Position numbers and translations under genes: made by a program. The notes below the pieces were generated by a model, which saw only the letters and a list, made by a program, of their open reading frames with translations, was not told the DNA's origin and searched no databases. Shown here piece after piece: positions 46,359 through 54,068 of a stretch of 64,000 nucleotides of DNA. The DNA comes from CAZBAF01 sp964490245 (GTDB lineage Bacteria > Patescibacteriota > Saccharimonadia > Saccharimonadales > JACDBH01), in contig CAZBAF010000001.1 of NCBI GenBank assembly GCA_964490245.1, forward strand, positions 62,001-126,000, given 5' to 3'. The stretch's first letter is position 1. Every line of letters begins with the position of its first letter.

Positions 46359-46535
46359 CCCGTACCTTGTACATTTCAGATGCAGCCGTACGCTACAATC
46401 TGAAATGCACCAGAGTACGGCGCCTATGAGCGCCCGCATCCGCCTTACAAAAGGCCTTTACAAGAGGGTACATAGAGCATCCGCCAGCCGGCGGATAGAG
46501 ATGTGTCATCTTGCAAAGCGCCTCTAAGTAAGGCG
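46359..46535 (+). ncRNA. Double-hairpin structured RNA between infA and rpmJ
   Basis: Two adjacent elements. The first (about 46360-46420) pairs CCGTAC with GTACGG and encloses CATTTCAGA/TCTGAAATG. The second (46441-46535) is a long rod: CGCCTTAC/GTAAGGCG, CTTTACAAGAGG with CATCTTGCAAAG (10 of 12 pairs), ACAT/ATGT and ATCCGCC-AGCC-GGCGGAT at the tip. It fills the 296-nt gap before the alpha-operon genes. It may be an autogenous control site (S4 controls this operon in E. coli) or a separate RNA; no known class recognised. Confidence 0.6.
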
Positions 46536-46652
46536 AATACATCAACCATTAAGCAGTGAGTCCTTTTTGGCTAAGCTATGAAGGATCCGCATGAAGCCCG
46601 TGCATCCATATTGTGCGGGATACCCAACTCTCATGAAAGGAGAACAAACGGG

Positions 46653-46769
46653 ATGAAAGTGCGTGCAAGTGTCAAGAAGATCAGCCCAGACGACAAGATC
46701 GTACGTCGTAAGGGCCGATTGTACGTTATTAACAAATTGAAGCCTAAGCATAAGCAGAGGCAGGGCTAA
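46653..46769 (+). CDS. rpmJ: 50S ribosomal protein L36, zinc-free form
   Basis: The 38-aa L36 begins 'MKVRASVKKI' and ends 'KPKHKQRQG'. The usual zinc ligands (CxxC...C...H) are replaced by SPDD and Asn, so this is the C-minus type. The start is ATG 46653 with AAAGGAG 12 nt upstream; the frame is open further up to 46578 but that part does not belong to L36. Confidence 0.93.
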   Translation: MKVRASVKKISPDDKIVRRKGRLYVINKLKPKHKQRQG

Positions 46770-46772
46770 ACT

Positions 46773-46874
46773 ATGGTAGATAGTAGATTGAAGATAGTAG
46801 TTAGAATGGACACATCTGGCATTTTCCAACTGCCAGCTACAAACTACCAACTACAAAGACCGGAGGTCGTGTAA
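46773..46874 (+). CDS. Bridging ORF between rpmJ and rpsM (33 aa)
   Basis: The spacer, built from a degenerate TAGATAGTAGATTG-type tract and an AACTACCAACTAC tract, is open from ATG 46773 (3 nt after the rpmJ stop) to a TAA that shares a base with the rpsM ATG (TAATG). The end supplies CGGAGG as SD for rpsM. The peptide has no recognisable domain. Confidence 0.35.
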   Translation: MVDSRLKIVVRMDTSGIFQLPATNYQLQRPEVV

Positions 46875-47260
46875 TGGCGAGAATCGCAGGTGTAACTATC
46901 CCTAACGAGAAGCAAATCCAGATTGCGCTGACTTATATCTATGGTATCGGACCCAAGTTTGCAGCCGACATCCTGGCAGAGGCAAAGGTTGAGCCGACTG
47001 TTCGCGTCAAAAACCTGACCGATGATGAAGTCACCCGTATCAGTGATGTCATTGCCGCCAAGCACACGGTTGAAGGCGAGCTCCAGCGCGTTGTGACCGC
47101 AAATATCAAGCGTCTGAAAGACATCAAGTCATACCGCGGCACCCGCCACAATGCAAATTTGCCAACCCGCGGCCAGCGTACGCGCACCAATGCGCGCACC
47201 CGCCGGGGCAAGAAAGTAACTGTCGGTGGCACGGCTAAGAAAGTCGCATCTAAGACCTAG
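46874..47260 (+). CDS. rpsM: 30S ribosomal protein S13
   Basis: The 128-aa S13 begins 'MARIAGVTIPNEKQIQIALTYIYGIG' and has 'RLKDIKSYRGTRHNANLPTRGQRTRTNARTRRG', the rRNA and tRNA-contacting tail. Confidence 0.97.
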   Translation: MARIAGVTIPNEKQIQIALTYIYGIGPKFAADILAEAKVEPTVRVKNLTDDEVTRISDVIAAKHTVEGELQRVVTANIKRLKDIKSYRGTRHNANLPTRGQRTRTNARTRRGKKVTVGGTAKKVASKT

Positions 47261-47268
47261 GAATAATC

Positions 47269-47718
47269 ATGGCAGAAGATAAAGTAACCACAACTCCAGA
47301 AACCACCGCAGCTGCCGAGGCGACACCAGCCGCAAAGCCAGCTGCCAAGCGCAAGAAAGTAAAGCGCAGCGTACCATACGGCCACGTGCATATTCTTGCA
47401 ACCTTTAATAACACCATTGTTACCGTCACCGACCCTAAGGGCAACACGCTGACATATTCAAGCGCAGGCGCATCGGGCTTCCGCGGCTCCAAAAAAGGTA
47501 CCGCCTATGCTGCTCAGGTGGCAGCCGAGAAGGCCCTGAACGATGCCCGTCAGAACTACGGCATGTCCAAAGCTGATGTCTATGTAAAAGGTATTGGTAT
47601 GGGCCGTGACGCCGCTATCCGTTCGGTTCAGGCCGCAGGCATTGCGCTCGAAACAATCTATGAAGCGACCAGCATCCCGCATGGCGGCGTACGTCCGCGG
47701 AAGGCACGGAGGAACTAG
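47269..47718 (+). CDS. rpsK: 30S ribosomal protein S11
   Basis: The 149-aa S11 has an N-terminal extension of about 30 Ala, Thr, Pro and Lys residues. The core 'GHVHILATFNNTIVTVTDPKGN', 'SAGASGFRGSKKGTAYAAQVAAEKAL' and 'ATSIPHGGVRPRKARRN' is typical. Confidence 0.97.
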   Translation: MAEDKVTTTPETTAAAEATPAAKPAAKRKKVKRSVPYGHVHILATFNNTIVTVTDPKGNTLTYSSAGASGFRGSKKGTAYAAQVAAEKALNDARQNYGMSKADVYVKGIGMGRDAAIRSVQAAGIALETIYEATSIPHGGVRPRKARRN

Positions 47719-47721
47719 TCT

Positions 47722-48333
47722 ATGAGCAAAGTATCTATTGTTAAGCAGTCGCGCCGTGAAGGCTATGCGCTGCACCCCAAAGCCCACAAGGCTTTGGTCA
47801 AGCGCAGTTCGCTCCCTGGCAAGCAGCCGGGTGACCGCGGCCGCAACAAGCCAAGCCAGTACGCACTGCAGTTGCGTGAAAAACAGAAGGTCAAGCGCCT
47901 GTACGGCCTGCTCGAGCGCCAGTTTGCAAAACTGATCGCAGAAGCCGACCGCAGCGGCGGCCAATCCGGCCAGGTCTTGCTGCGCTTCTTAGAGCAGCGT
48001 CTTGACAATGCCGTTTACCGCGCCGGTTTCGCACCCAGCCGTCCGGCTGCCCGCCAGCTTGTTACGCATGGGCACTTTATGCTGAACGGCCGCCGTGTCG
48101 ATATTCCATCCATCCGCGTTAAAGAGGGCGATGTCATCACCCTGCGCGACCACAGCACCGGCAATGGCTATTTCAAGAACCTGGACGAACTCAGCCCGGC
48201 CGGCAGCGCCAGCTACTCGTGGCTGAAAGTTGACCGCAAAAAGCGCGCCATCACCGTAACCGGCGAACCGACCAGGGATGAGGCAGAACCTGACATCAAT
48301 GAGCAATTAATCGTAGAATACTACTCGCGGTAG
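47722..48333 (+). CDS. rpsD: 30S ribosomal protein S4
   Basis: The 203-aa S4 has 'QYALQLREKQKVKRLYGLLERQF' and the S4 RNA-binding domain ('RLDNAVYRAGFAPSRPAARQLVTHGHFMLNGR'). The N-terminal zinc Cys cluster present in some S4 proteins is absent. S4 is the translational repressor of the alpha operon in E. coli. Confidence 0.97.
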   Translation: MSKVSIVKQSRREGYALHPKAHKALVKRSSLPGKQPGDRGRNKPSQYALQLREKQKVKRLYGLLERQFAKLIAEADRSGGQSGQVLLRFLEQRLDNAVYRAGFAPSRPAARQLVTHGHFMLNGRRVDIPSIRVKEGDVITLRDHSTGNGYFKNLDELSPAGSASYSWLKVDRKKRAITVTGEPTRDEAEPDINEQLIVEYYSR

Positions 48334-48355
48334 AGAAGGATTAAAAGGTAAACAT

Positions 48356-49297
48356 ATGACCAAGCAAATTCATACACCAACACTCAGCACCGTAGACGAC
48401 CACTCAGCAACCGCCAGCACCTTTGTTGTCGAACCTCTCCACACCGGCTACGGCATGACCTTAGGCAACTCTATCCGCCGCGTACTGCTTTCGAGCATTG
48501 CCGGTGCCGCCATCACCGCGTTCAAGGTTGAAGGCGCTACCCACGAGTTCACGACTGTTCCCGGCGTTAAAGAAGACGTTGTAGACATCATGCTCAACCT
48601 AAAGGGCGTACGTTTCCGCGTGTACAGCCAGGAGCCGCAGCGTCTGCGCATCGTCAAAAAAGGCAAAGGCGCCGTTACCGCTAAAGACATCGAGACCAAT
48701 GCTGATGTCGAGATCGTTAACCCAAGCCACGTGATTGCCACCGTTGACGACGACAAGACATCGTTTGTCATGGATCTCATCGTCGAAACCGGCCGCGGCT
48801 ACCGCACCGTCGACGAAAGCTCTGCTGCCAAGCCAAGCGATATGATTGCGCTTGACGCTATCTTCAGCCCGGTCCTGCGTGTCCGCTACAAGGTAGAGAG
48901 CACCCGCGTCGGCCAAATGACCAACCTCGACAAGCTGGTTATTACCGTCGAAACCGACGGCTCAATCACCCCGCGTGACGCCTTTGAAGAAGCCAACGCC
49001 ATCCTGGTCAACCAGTACACTGCACTGGCCGGCCAGACCCGTGTTGAAGCCCCGGCGCCGCTGATTGAAGCCGGCAGCAAAGAAGAGGTCGAAAACGGTG
49101 AAGAAACACCGGCACTCATGACCCCGATTGAAGAGCTTAACCTCAGTGCCCGTACCACCAACGCCTTGACCAACAACGACATCCACACCCTGAAAGACCT
49201 GTTCTCACTCAGCGATGCGGAACTTCGTGACCTGAAAGGTTTTGGCAGCAAGGCCCTGGATGAAGTCAAAGAAAAAATGGCGGAACTGGAGCTATAG
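48356..49297 (+). CDS. rpoA: RNA polymerase alpha subunit
   Basis: The 313-aa alpha subunit has the N-terminal dimerisation domain ('FVVEPLHTGYGMTLGNSIRRVLLSSIAG') and a complete C-terminal domain ('PIEELNLSARTTNALTNNDIHTLKDLFSLSDAELRDLKGFGSKALDEVKEKMAE') able to contact DNA and activators. The two are joined by a short Glu-rich linker. Confidence 0.97.
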   Translation: MTKQIHTPTLSTVDDHSATASTFVVEPLHTGYGMTLGNSIRRVLLSSIAGAAITAFKVEGATHEFTTVPGVKEDVVDIMLNLKGVRFRVYSQEPQRLRIVKKGKGAVTAKDIETNADVEIVNPSHVIATVDDDKTSFVMDLIVETGRGYRTVDESSAAKPSDMIALDAIFSPVLRVRYKVESTRVGQMTNLDKLVITVETDGSITPRDAFEEANAILVNQYTALAGQTRVEAPAPLIEAGSKEEVENGEETPALMTPIEELNLSARTTNALTNNDIHTLKDLFSLSDAELRDLKGFGSKALDEVKEKMAELEL

Positions 49298-49299
49298 TC

Positions 49300-49797
49300 A
49301 TGCATCGCCACGGATATAAAGGCCGCAAATTCGGCCGTGAAACAGATCAGCGCGAGGCCCTCATGAAGAGTCTGGCCGAAGCCCTGATCGAACGCGAGAG
49401 TATTGAGACAACATTGCCAAAGGCAAAAGAGCTCGTTCCTTACGTAGAAAAACTCATTACCAAAGCCAAAAAGGGCGATCTCCACAACCGCCGCCAGATT
49501 GTCAGCAGTCTGAGCACGATTGCCAACGCCCATAAACTAGTTGACGAAATCGCACCCAAGCTTAAGGGCCGCACCAGCGGACACCTGCGCATCGAGCGCA
49601 CAACCGTTCGCCGCGGCGACAACGCTCAGCTGGCCCGCGTCAGCTTTGTAGACGACCTTAAGGAAGCTCCGGTTGCAAAGGCAGCAGCAAAGGTTGAAAA
49701 GCCGGCTGCAAAACCTGCCGCCAAGAAAGCATCGACAGCCAAGCCCGCCAAGAAGGAGGCCTCCGCCGCCGCTAAAGCCAAGGGGGACAAGAAATAA
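49300..49797 (+). CDS. rplQ: 50S ribosomal protein L17 with Lys/Ala tail
   Basis: The core ('MHRHGYKGRKFGRETDQREALMKSLAEALIERESIETTLPKAKEL') is L17. At 165 aa it is about 45 longer than usual because of an Ala, Lys and Pro-rich tail. Confidence 0.96.
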   Translation: MHRHGYKGRKFGRETDQREALMKSLAEALIERESIETTLPKAKELVPYVEKLITKAKKGDLHNRRQIVSSLSTIANAHKLVDEIAPKLKGRTSGHLRIERTTVRRGDNAQLARVSFVDDLKEAPVAKAAAKVEKPAAKPAAKKASTAKPAKKEASAAAKAKGDKK

Positions 49798-50246
49798 TGA
49801 AGAAGACCTATTCCGCCAAGCCATCTGACGTCACCCGCAAGTGGTACGTCCTTGACGCCTCAGAGGCTCCTCTGGGCCGTGTTGCCACCAAAGCCGCAAC
49901 GCTTTTGACCGGCAAAGAAAAACCAATGTTTACGCACCACATCGACACCGGTGACTTTGTGGTTATCGTGAACGCCGCCCAGACAGTCGTTACCGGCAAG
50001 AAGGCAACTGACAAGAAGTACTACAGGCACTCGGGCTTTCCGGGCGGCCTGACCGAACTCAACTTTGAAGAAGTCATGGCTAAAGATCCAACCCGCGCCC
50101 TGTTCATGGCAATACGGGGCATGCTGCCCGTCAACAAGCTGCGCGACGGCCGCCTGAAGCGCCTTAAGATCTACGCCGGCGCCGAACACGAGCACGCCGC
50201 ACAGAAGCCTGAAACAATCAGCATTAAGAAAGAAGGTAAGAAATAA
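49797..50246 (+). CDS. rplM: 50S ribosomal protein L13
   Basis: The 149-aa L13 has 'WYVLDASEAPLGRVATKAATLLTGK', 'GDFVVIVNAAQTVVTGKKATDKKYYRHSG' and 'RGMLPVNKLRDGRLKRLKIYAGAEHEH'. It starts on the last base of rplQ, which extends the alpha operon to L13-S9. Confidence 0.97.
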   Translation: MKKTYSAKPSDVTRKWYVLDASEAPLGRVATKAATLLTGKEKPMFTHHIDTGDFVVIVNAAQTVVTGKKATDKKYYRHSGFPGGLTELNFEEVMAKDPTRALFMAIRGMLPVNKLRDGRLKRLKIYAGAEHEHAAQKPETISIKKEGKK

Positions 50247-50653
50247 TGGCTAAAGACACATATTTCTATGCCCTGGGTCGCCGTAAAAGCGCCACAGCCC
50301 GTGTCCGCCTGCAATCCGCCAAAAGCGGAAGCAAGGGCAATATTGTCATCAACGGCAAGCCGGCAGCCGAGTATCTGGCTGGCAGCGAGTTCCTGTTAAA
50401 CGAACTCAAAAAGCCGTTTGCCGTCATCGAAAAAGACGCCTTTGACGTATCTGCAGTCGTATCGGGCGGCGGCGCTGCCGGACAGGTTGACGCCGTACGT
50501 CTTGGTATCGCCAAAGCACTGGCTGCAATGAACGAAGACCTCAAGGGTACGCTCAAGCGCGCAGAGCTGTTGAGCCGCGACCCGCGTGAACGCGAGCGCA
50601 AGAAGTTCGGCCTTAAGAAGGCCCGCAAGCAACGCCAGTTTACAAAAAGATAG
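50246..50653 (+). CDS. rpsI: 30S ribosomal protein S9
   Basis: The 135-aa S9 has 'FYALGRRKSATARVRLQ', 'GGGAAGQVDAVRLGIAKAL' and the C-terminal 'DPRERERKKFGLKKARKQRQFTKR' that reaches the P site. It is the last gene before a terminator. Confidence 0.97.
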   Translation: MAKDTYFYALGRRKSATARVRLQSAKSGSKGNIVINGKPAAEYLAGSEFLLNELKKPFAVIEKDAFDVSAVVSGGGAAGQVDAVRLGIAKALAAMNEDLKGTLKRAELLSRDPRERERKKFGLKKARKQRQFTKR

Positions 50654-50668
50654 AAATATCACTGAACC

Positions 50669-50710
50669 AAAAAACCATCAGCCAAAATCAATTCGGTTGA
50701 TGGTTTTTTC
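50669..50710 (+). terminator. Intrinsic terminator after rpsI
   Basis: AAAACCATCA (50671-50680) pairs with TGATGGTTTT (50698-50707), followed by T. The 17-nt loop can pair further (GCC/GGT). Confidence 0.85.
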
Positions 50711-50769
50711 TTATTCCAGCCACCCCAATACTTGCATAGTTATTATTATATGGTATTATTTCTATCAAT

Positions 50770-51201
50770 ATGTCAAATTTAGAAATGCCAAAAGACCCTG
50801 TGGAGCTCGCGAGAGAGCGCGCACAGGATGCATCATACGGGTTCGAAATGACGAGTGCCGACCTGCATGCCTTAGCGGAGCTTGAGGCGGGAGCGGAGAT
50901 GCTTGGCTTTCTGCATCAGCGCTACTTTGTTGAGGCCAATAGGGGTATGATTTTTCCGCAAACTCTAGAGCGCGAAGCTCAAGTCTCTTACACGAGCCTT
51001 CCTGACGGAGTTACATTTGAAGGAACGTTGTTCACCTACTCAAAGGTCCACATCGGCCAGATTATAGGCAGGGGCGCAGTACGTGCACTGTGCCTTACTT
51101 TTGAGGACGTCATACTTTTACCGTACTTTGACAAGATCGACGACGATAAACTCCTACACGTACCGGTGCTTGCGGTAAATACCGCCTCCCAAACCTCATA
51201 A
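50770..51201 (+). CDS. Hypothetical protein
   Basis: A 143-aa soluble protein I do not recognise, with a helical N-terminal half and a beta-rich end ('GRGAVRALCLTFEDVILLPYFDKIDDDKLLHVPVLAVN'). TATTAT lies 10 nt before the ATG, and there is no SD. Confidence 0.6.
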   Translation: MSNLEMPKDPVELARERAQDASYGFEMTSADLHALAELEAGAEMLGFLHQRYFVEANRGMIFPQTLEREAQVSYTSLPDGVTFEGTLFTYSKVHIGQIIGRGAVRALCLTFEDVILLPYFDKIDDDKLLHVPVLAVNTASQTS

Positions 51202-51257
51202 TCGCCATATGCCTAATGGTTACAGGTCTGGGCTTTTTTGATATAGTAGCAGCTAAG

Positions 51258-51521
51258 ATGTTTAAGCTTTTTCGGTACCGGGTTGAAGATTATTGGCTGC
51301 TGGCTGTCAGCTTTGTAGCCATCTTCTTTATGGGGGTTTTCTTTTATGCTGGTGCCTTGCAGCTGCGGCTGCTTGGGGCACTTTTTGGCTTGAGCGGGCT
51401 GCTTTTTACCACTTATGTGGTACGTCGCGGCTATTCACGCACGAAGTCATATATACATTTTGGCAGCTGCATCGTCATCAGTGCGCTTCTGGCCTTTGGT
51501 TTTCATCTATTGACAAACTAG
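51258..51521 (+). CDS. Small membrane protein, three TM helices
   Basis: An 87-aa protein with three hydrophobic helices ('WLLAVSFVAIFFMGVFFYAGAL', 'LRLLGALFGLSGLLFTTYVV', 'CIVISALLAFGFHLL'). I chose ATG 51258 because TATAGT ends 10 nt upstream; 51216 is an alternative that would put the -10 inside the gene. Its 3' end contains the -35 of the phe leader promoter. Confidence 0.6.
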   Translation: MFKLFRYRVEDYWLLAVSFVAIFFMGVFFYAGALQLRLLGALFGLSGLLFTTYVVRRGYSRTKSYIHFGSCIVISALLAFGFHLLTN

Positions 51522-51537
51522 CAATAAGGCGTATTAT
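51510..51537 (+). promoter_or_regulatory. Promoter of the phe leader (TTGACA-16-TATTAT)
   Basis: TTGACA (51510-51515), 16 nt, TATTAT (51532-51537). The GTG of the leader peptide comes 7 nt later. Confidence 0.68.
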
Positions 51538-51544
51538 TGCCACT

Positions 51545-51622
51545 GTGAACAAATTAAACCAGTTTTTCTACTTTTGGTTTACCACGCCCCAGCTGGCGGT
51601 TTGTTCTGTGCGCATAAAATAA
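51545..51622 (+). CDS. Phe leader peptide of an attenuator (25 aa)
   Basis: GTG 51545 opens a 25-codon ORF, MNKLNQFFYFWFTTP and ten more residues, ending TAA 51620-51622. Residues 7-12 are FFYFWF: four Phe, one Tyr and one Trp in a row, as in the leaders of phe operons. A ribosome stalled on these codons (51563-51580) would leave 51592-51601 free to form the antiterminator. One that reaches the stop would cover it and allow the terminator at 51643-51662. The message would be leaderless. It regulates the prephenate dehydratase gene just downstream. Confidence 0.82.
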   Translation: MNKLNQFFYFWFTTPQLAVCSVRIK

Positions 51623-51670
51623 CCAATCATAAGAACACTACCAACCGCCAGCACTGGCGGTTTTTTAATT
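51592..51670 (+). promoter_or_regulatory. Phenylalanine attenuator: antiterminator and terminator
   Basis: The terminator is AACCGCCA (51643-51650), loop GCAC, TGGCGGTT (51655-51662) and a T-run. The antiterminator arm GCTGGCGGTT (51592-51601) is a perfect 10-bp complement of AACCGCCAGC (51643-51652), so the two folds exclude each other. Upstream, CGCC (51585-51588) can pair with GGCG (51595-51598) and block the antiterminator when the ribosome is not stalled. Confidence 0.85.
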
Positions 51671-51688
51671 TAAAGGAGAGAACAAAGT

Positions 51689-52627
51689 ATGGGTGAACTG
51701 ATAGCAATACAAGGACTTGAGGGCTCGTACACCTCATGGGCAGCAGAAGAAATGTATCCGGATGCCCAGCTTGTGTATTGCGAAACTTTTCGGGAAGTCT
51801 TTGAGAGCGTAAGGTCAGACAGGGCATCGCGCGGGGTAGTGGCATTTTACAATACGCGCCTTGACGCAATCCACGAGCCCTATGCAGAATTTACCGACCA
51901 CGATAAGATACATGACTACTGGATTGCCGGTGGCATAACATTGCCCGTAGAGCATTGTATTGCCATGAACCCCGGTGGCAGCATGGAAACCCTGCGCTCT
52001 ATTCACACCCAGGAAGAAGCCCGGCAGCAGTGCGACCAGCTGATGTATGAGCTAAATGGCAGGGTTGAGTTCAAGCCAGAGAAAGACACCGCACTTAGCG
52101 CCCAACTTGTTGCAGAATCCGGCCGCACAGACATGGGGGCAATCTGCAGCGAAAGGGCCGCAAAAAAACACCAGCTTAAAATTGTCCGCCGCTCAGTACA
52201 GGACGACGATATTAACCAAACGCGTTTTGTCAGTTTTGTCCGCCGCGACCAGGCCCGCACACCTCTGGATGCCGACAACACCATTTGCGCCCTCACGCTG
52301 CCGCAGCAGGTCGGTTCGCTCGCCATAGCCCTGGGCATTCTGAGAGATTACGGGGTAGACCTGCGCACCATAAAGTCACGGAATATCCCAAATACACCAA
52401 TGCGGGTCGATATCATTACAGAAATGCGTATCGGGCTGCATGACGAGCGCATTCTGCCCATAACCAGGGAACTGCTTAAAAGCAACATTATCCCTACGGT
52501 CATAGGAAGCTATAAAGAAACAACTTCGTCATCCATGCCCGAAACAACACCGACAGATATCCCAAAAATTAACATAGAAGCCGAACTGGCAAAAATGAAA
52601 GCACTTCAAGAAAGGACAAGAATATAA
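51689..52627 (+). CDS. pheA: Prephenate dehydratase with ACT domain
   Basis: This 312-aa protein matches prephenate dehydratase, which makes phenylpyruvate on the way to phenylalanine. It shows 'IQGLEGSYTSWAAEEMYP', 'LPVEHCIAMNPGGS', 'KDTALSAQLVAESGRTDMGAICSERAAK' and the catalytic 'NQTRF' (Thr178). An ACT domain (about 198-270) follows, which binds Phe in relatives. The 'GVVPIENS' segment of the family reads 'GVVAFYNT' here, so the active site is diverged. About 35 extra residues close the protein. No chorismate mutase domain or other aromatic genes are near. The gene lies behind a phe attenuator, which supports a true link to Phe supply. Confidence 0.88.
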   Translation: MGELIAIQGLEGSYTSWAAEEMYPDAQLVYCETFREVFESVRSDRASRGVVAFYNTRLDAIHEPYAEFTDHDKIHDYWIAGGITLPVEHCIAMNPGGSMETLRSIHTQEEARQQCDQLMYELNGRVEFKPEKDTALSAQLVAESGRTDMGAICSERAAKKHQLKIVRRSVQDDDINQTRFVSFVRRDQARTPLDADNTICALTLPQQVGSLAIALGILRDYGVDLRTIKSRNIPNTPMRVDIITEMRIGLHDERILPITRELLKSNIIPTVIGSYKETTSSSMPETTPTDIPKINIEAELAKMKALQERTRI

Positions 52628-52830
52628 TGAAATCATTCATAAACCCGGACGCATTTGAAAAACTTAAATCAGGCAATGCCGATGCCGGTTTTGGCGAGCA
52701 TCACAACCCGCTTGCCAAAGCGCCAATCTGGGCAGCAGGTTCGCTTGCGGTACAGCACGCCCGGCAGGATACACACCCCGGGGCAGAAACGTCCGAAACC
52801 CCAGATGAAACGTCCCCATCAGAGCAATAA
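52627..52830 (+). CDS. Small hypothetical protein coupled to pheA
   Basis: A 67-aa protein starting on the last base of pheA (TAATG). The first half may be a short helix-rich segment; the rest is Pro, Glu, Thr and Ser-rich and probably disordered. No family recognised. Co-expression with pheA is likely from the overlap. Confidence 0.5.
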   Translation: MKSFINPDAFEKLKSGNADAGFGEHHNPLAKAPIWAAGSLAVQHARQDTHPGAETSETPDETSPSEQ

Positions 52831-52865
52831 TGTTCAAAGTGGCAAAATAAGCTATACTAAAACCA

Positions 52866-54065
52866 ATGAGCAAAGAGGTGATTCTAACCGGCATCCGCGC
52901 CAATAACGACCTGACGATTGGCAATTATTTTGGCGCCATCATGCCAATGATCGACATGGCCACCACCCGGTCCAGCCAGTATCAGATCAATCTGTTTGTG
53001 CCTGATCTGCACAGCTTTACCACGCCGATTGACCACTCCACCCTGCAGGCAGCCATCTGGAACAACCTCCGCATTTTTGTTGCCGCCGGCTTGCCGCTGG
53101 ACAACCCGGACATCCATATTTATCGCCAAAGTTACATTCCGGCGCATAGCGAGCTGACGTGGATACTGGATTGCTTCACAGGATTTGGCGAAATGTCCCG
53201 CATGACACAGTTTAAAGACAAATCTGCTGCATACAGGGCTAAAGAACGGGATTTCCAAAAATTCTTCACGGATATGATTTCCCAATTTGACAGCCTTAAC
53301 GTCGTAGCCGAGCCAAAATCAGGCAACCAGTCTCCGGATTTAATGGTAAAGGACGCAAGCGGACAAACTTTTTTTGTGGAGTTTAAATCCACAAAAGATG
53401 ATGGGCCGACAGTTGGCTTATTTAATTACCCTGTACTTATGGCAGCTGACATTCTGTTGTATAACGCTACATATGTGCCGGTGGGCGAGGACCAAACACA
53501 ACATCTGGAGTTTACCCGCGACATTGCCGAGCGCCTAAACAGCCGCTTTTCCGCTGATGGCGAAGAGCTGTTCACTATTCCCAAGCCCGTCAAAGAGCAA
53601 CATGCATTCTTTGGCAAAGATCAAGGCCTGCGCATTAAGGATCTGCAGGATCCAACCAAAAAAATGAGCAAAAGCGACGACACCGGCAAAGGCGTTATCT
53701 TCTTAAACGACAATCCGGAAACAGCTGCCAAAAAGATTATGAGTGCCGCAACAGATTCCGTCGGCGTCATCCATTTTGACCCTAAAAACCAGCCAGGCAT
53801 AACCAATCTGCTGCAAATCCTGGCGCTGCTTACGCACCGCGATCAGGCCGAGGTCAACCAGGAATGGGAAGGCAAATCCAGCTACGGCGACCTCAAAAAA
53901 GCCGTAGCCGAAGCCGCCAAAGAGTTCTTAGGAGCCCTGCAGGCCAAGCTAACCAATGTAACCGATGATACCATCCGCGCCAAGCTGGAGACTTCAGAGG
54001 CCGCCATGCGCGACCACGCCAACCAGACCCTGCATAAAGTCCAAAAAGCGGTGGGCCTGCGCTAA
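52866..54065 (+). CDS. trpS: Tryptophanyl-tRNA synthetase with a nuclease-like insertion
   Basis: Class I TrpRS, charging tRNA-Trp. The HIGH-type motif is 'TIGNYFGA' near residues 17-24 and the KMSKS motif is intact ('KKMSKSDD', about 262-269). At 399 aa it is some 60 longer than normal. The extra segment (about residues 122-179, nt 53230-53403) interrupts 'MTQFKDKS...' before 'VGLFNYPVLMAADILLY'. It reads as a helix ('KERDFQKFFTDMISQF'), then 'SPDLMV' with Asp158 and 'FFVEFKS' with Glu172 and Lys174, the pattern of a PD-(D/E)XK nuclease core. TATACT is 7 nt before the ATG (leaderless). Confidence 0.93.
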   Translation: MSKEVILTGIRANNDLTIGNYFGAIMPMIDMATTRSSQYQINLFVPDLHSFTTPIDHSTLQAAIWNNLRIFVAAGLPLDNPDIHIYRQSYIPAHSELTWILDCFTGFGEMSRMTQFKDKSAAYRAKERDFQKFFTDMISQFDSLNVVAEPKSGNQSPDLMVKDASGQTFFVEFKSTKDDGPTVGLFNYPVLMAADILLYNATYVPVGEDQTQHLEFTRDIAERLNSRFSADGEELFTIPKPVKEQHAFFGKDQGLRIKDLQDPTKKMSKSDDTGKGVIFLNDNPETAAKKIMSAATDSVGVIHFDPKNQPGITNLLQILALLTHRDQAEVNQEWEGKSSYGDLKKAVAEAAKEFLGALQAKLTNVTDDTIRAKLETSEAAMRDHANQTLHKVQKAVGLR

Positions 54066-54068
54066 AAG

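Noticed and set aside
46578..46652. 25-codon N-terminal extension of L36
   Set aside because: The frame is open but L36 always begins MKVRxSVKK; the SD lies inside the extension.
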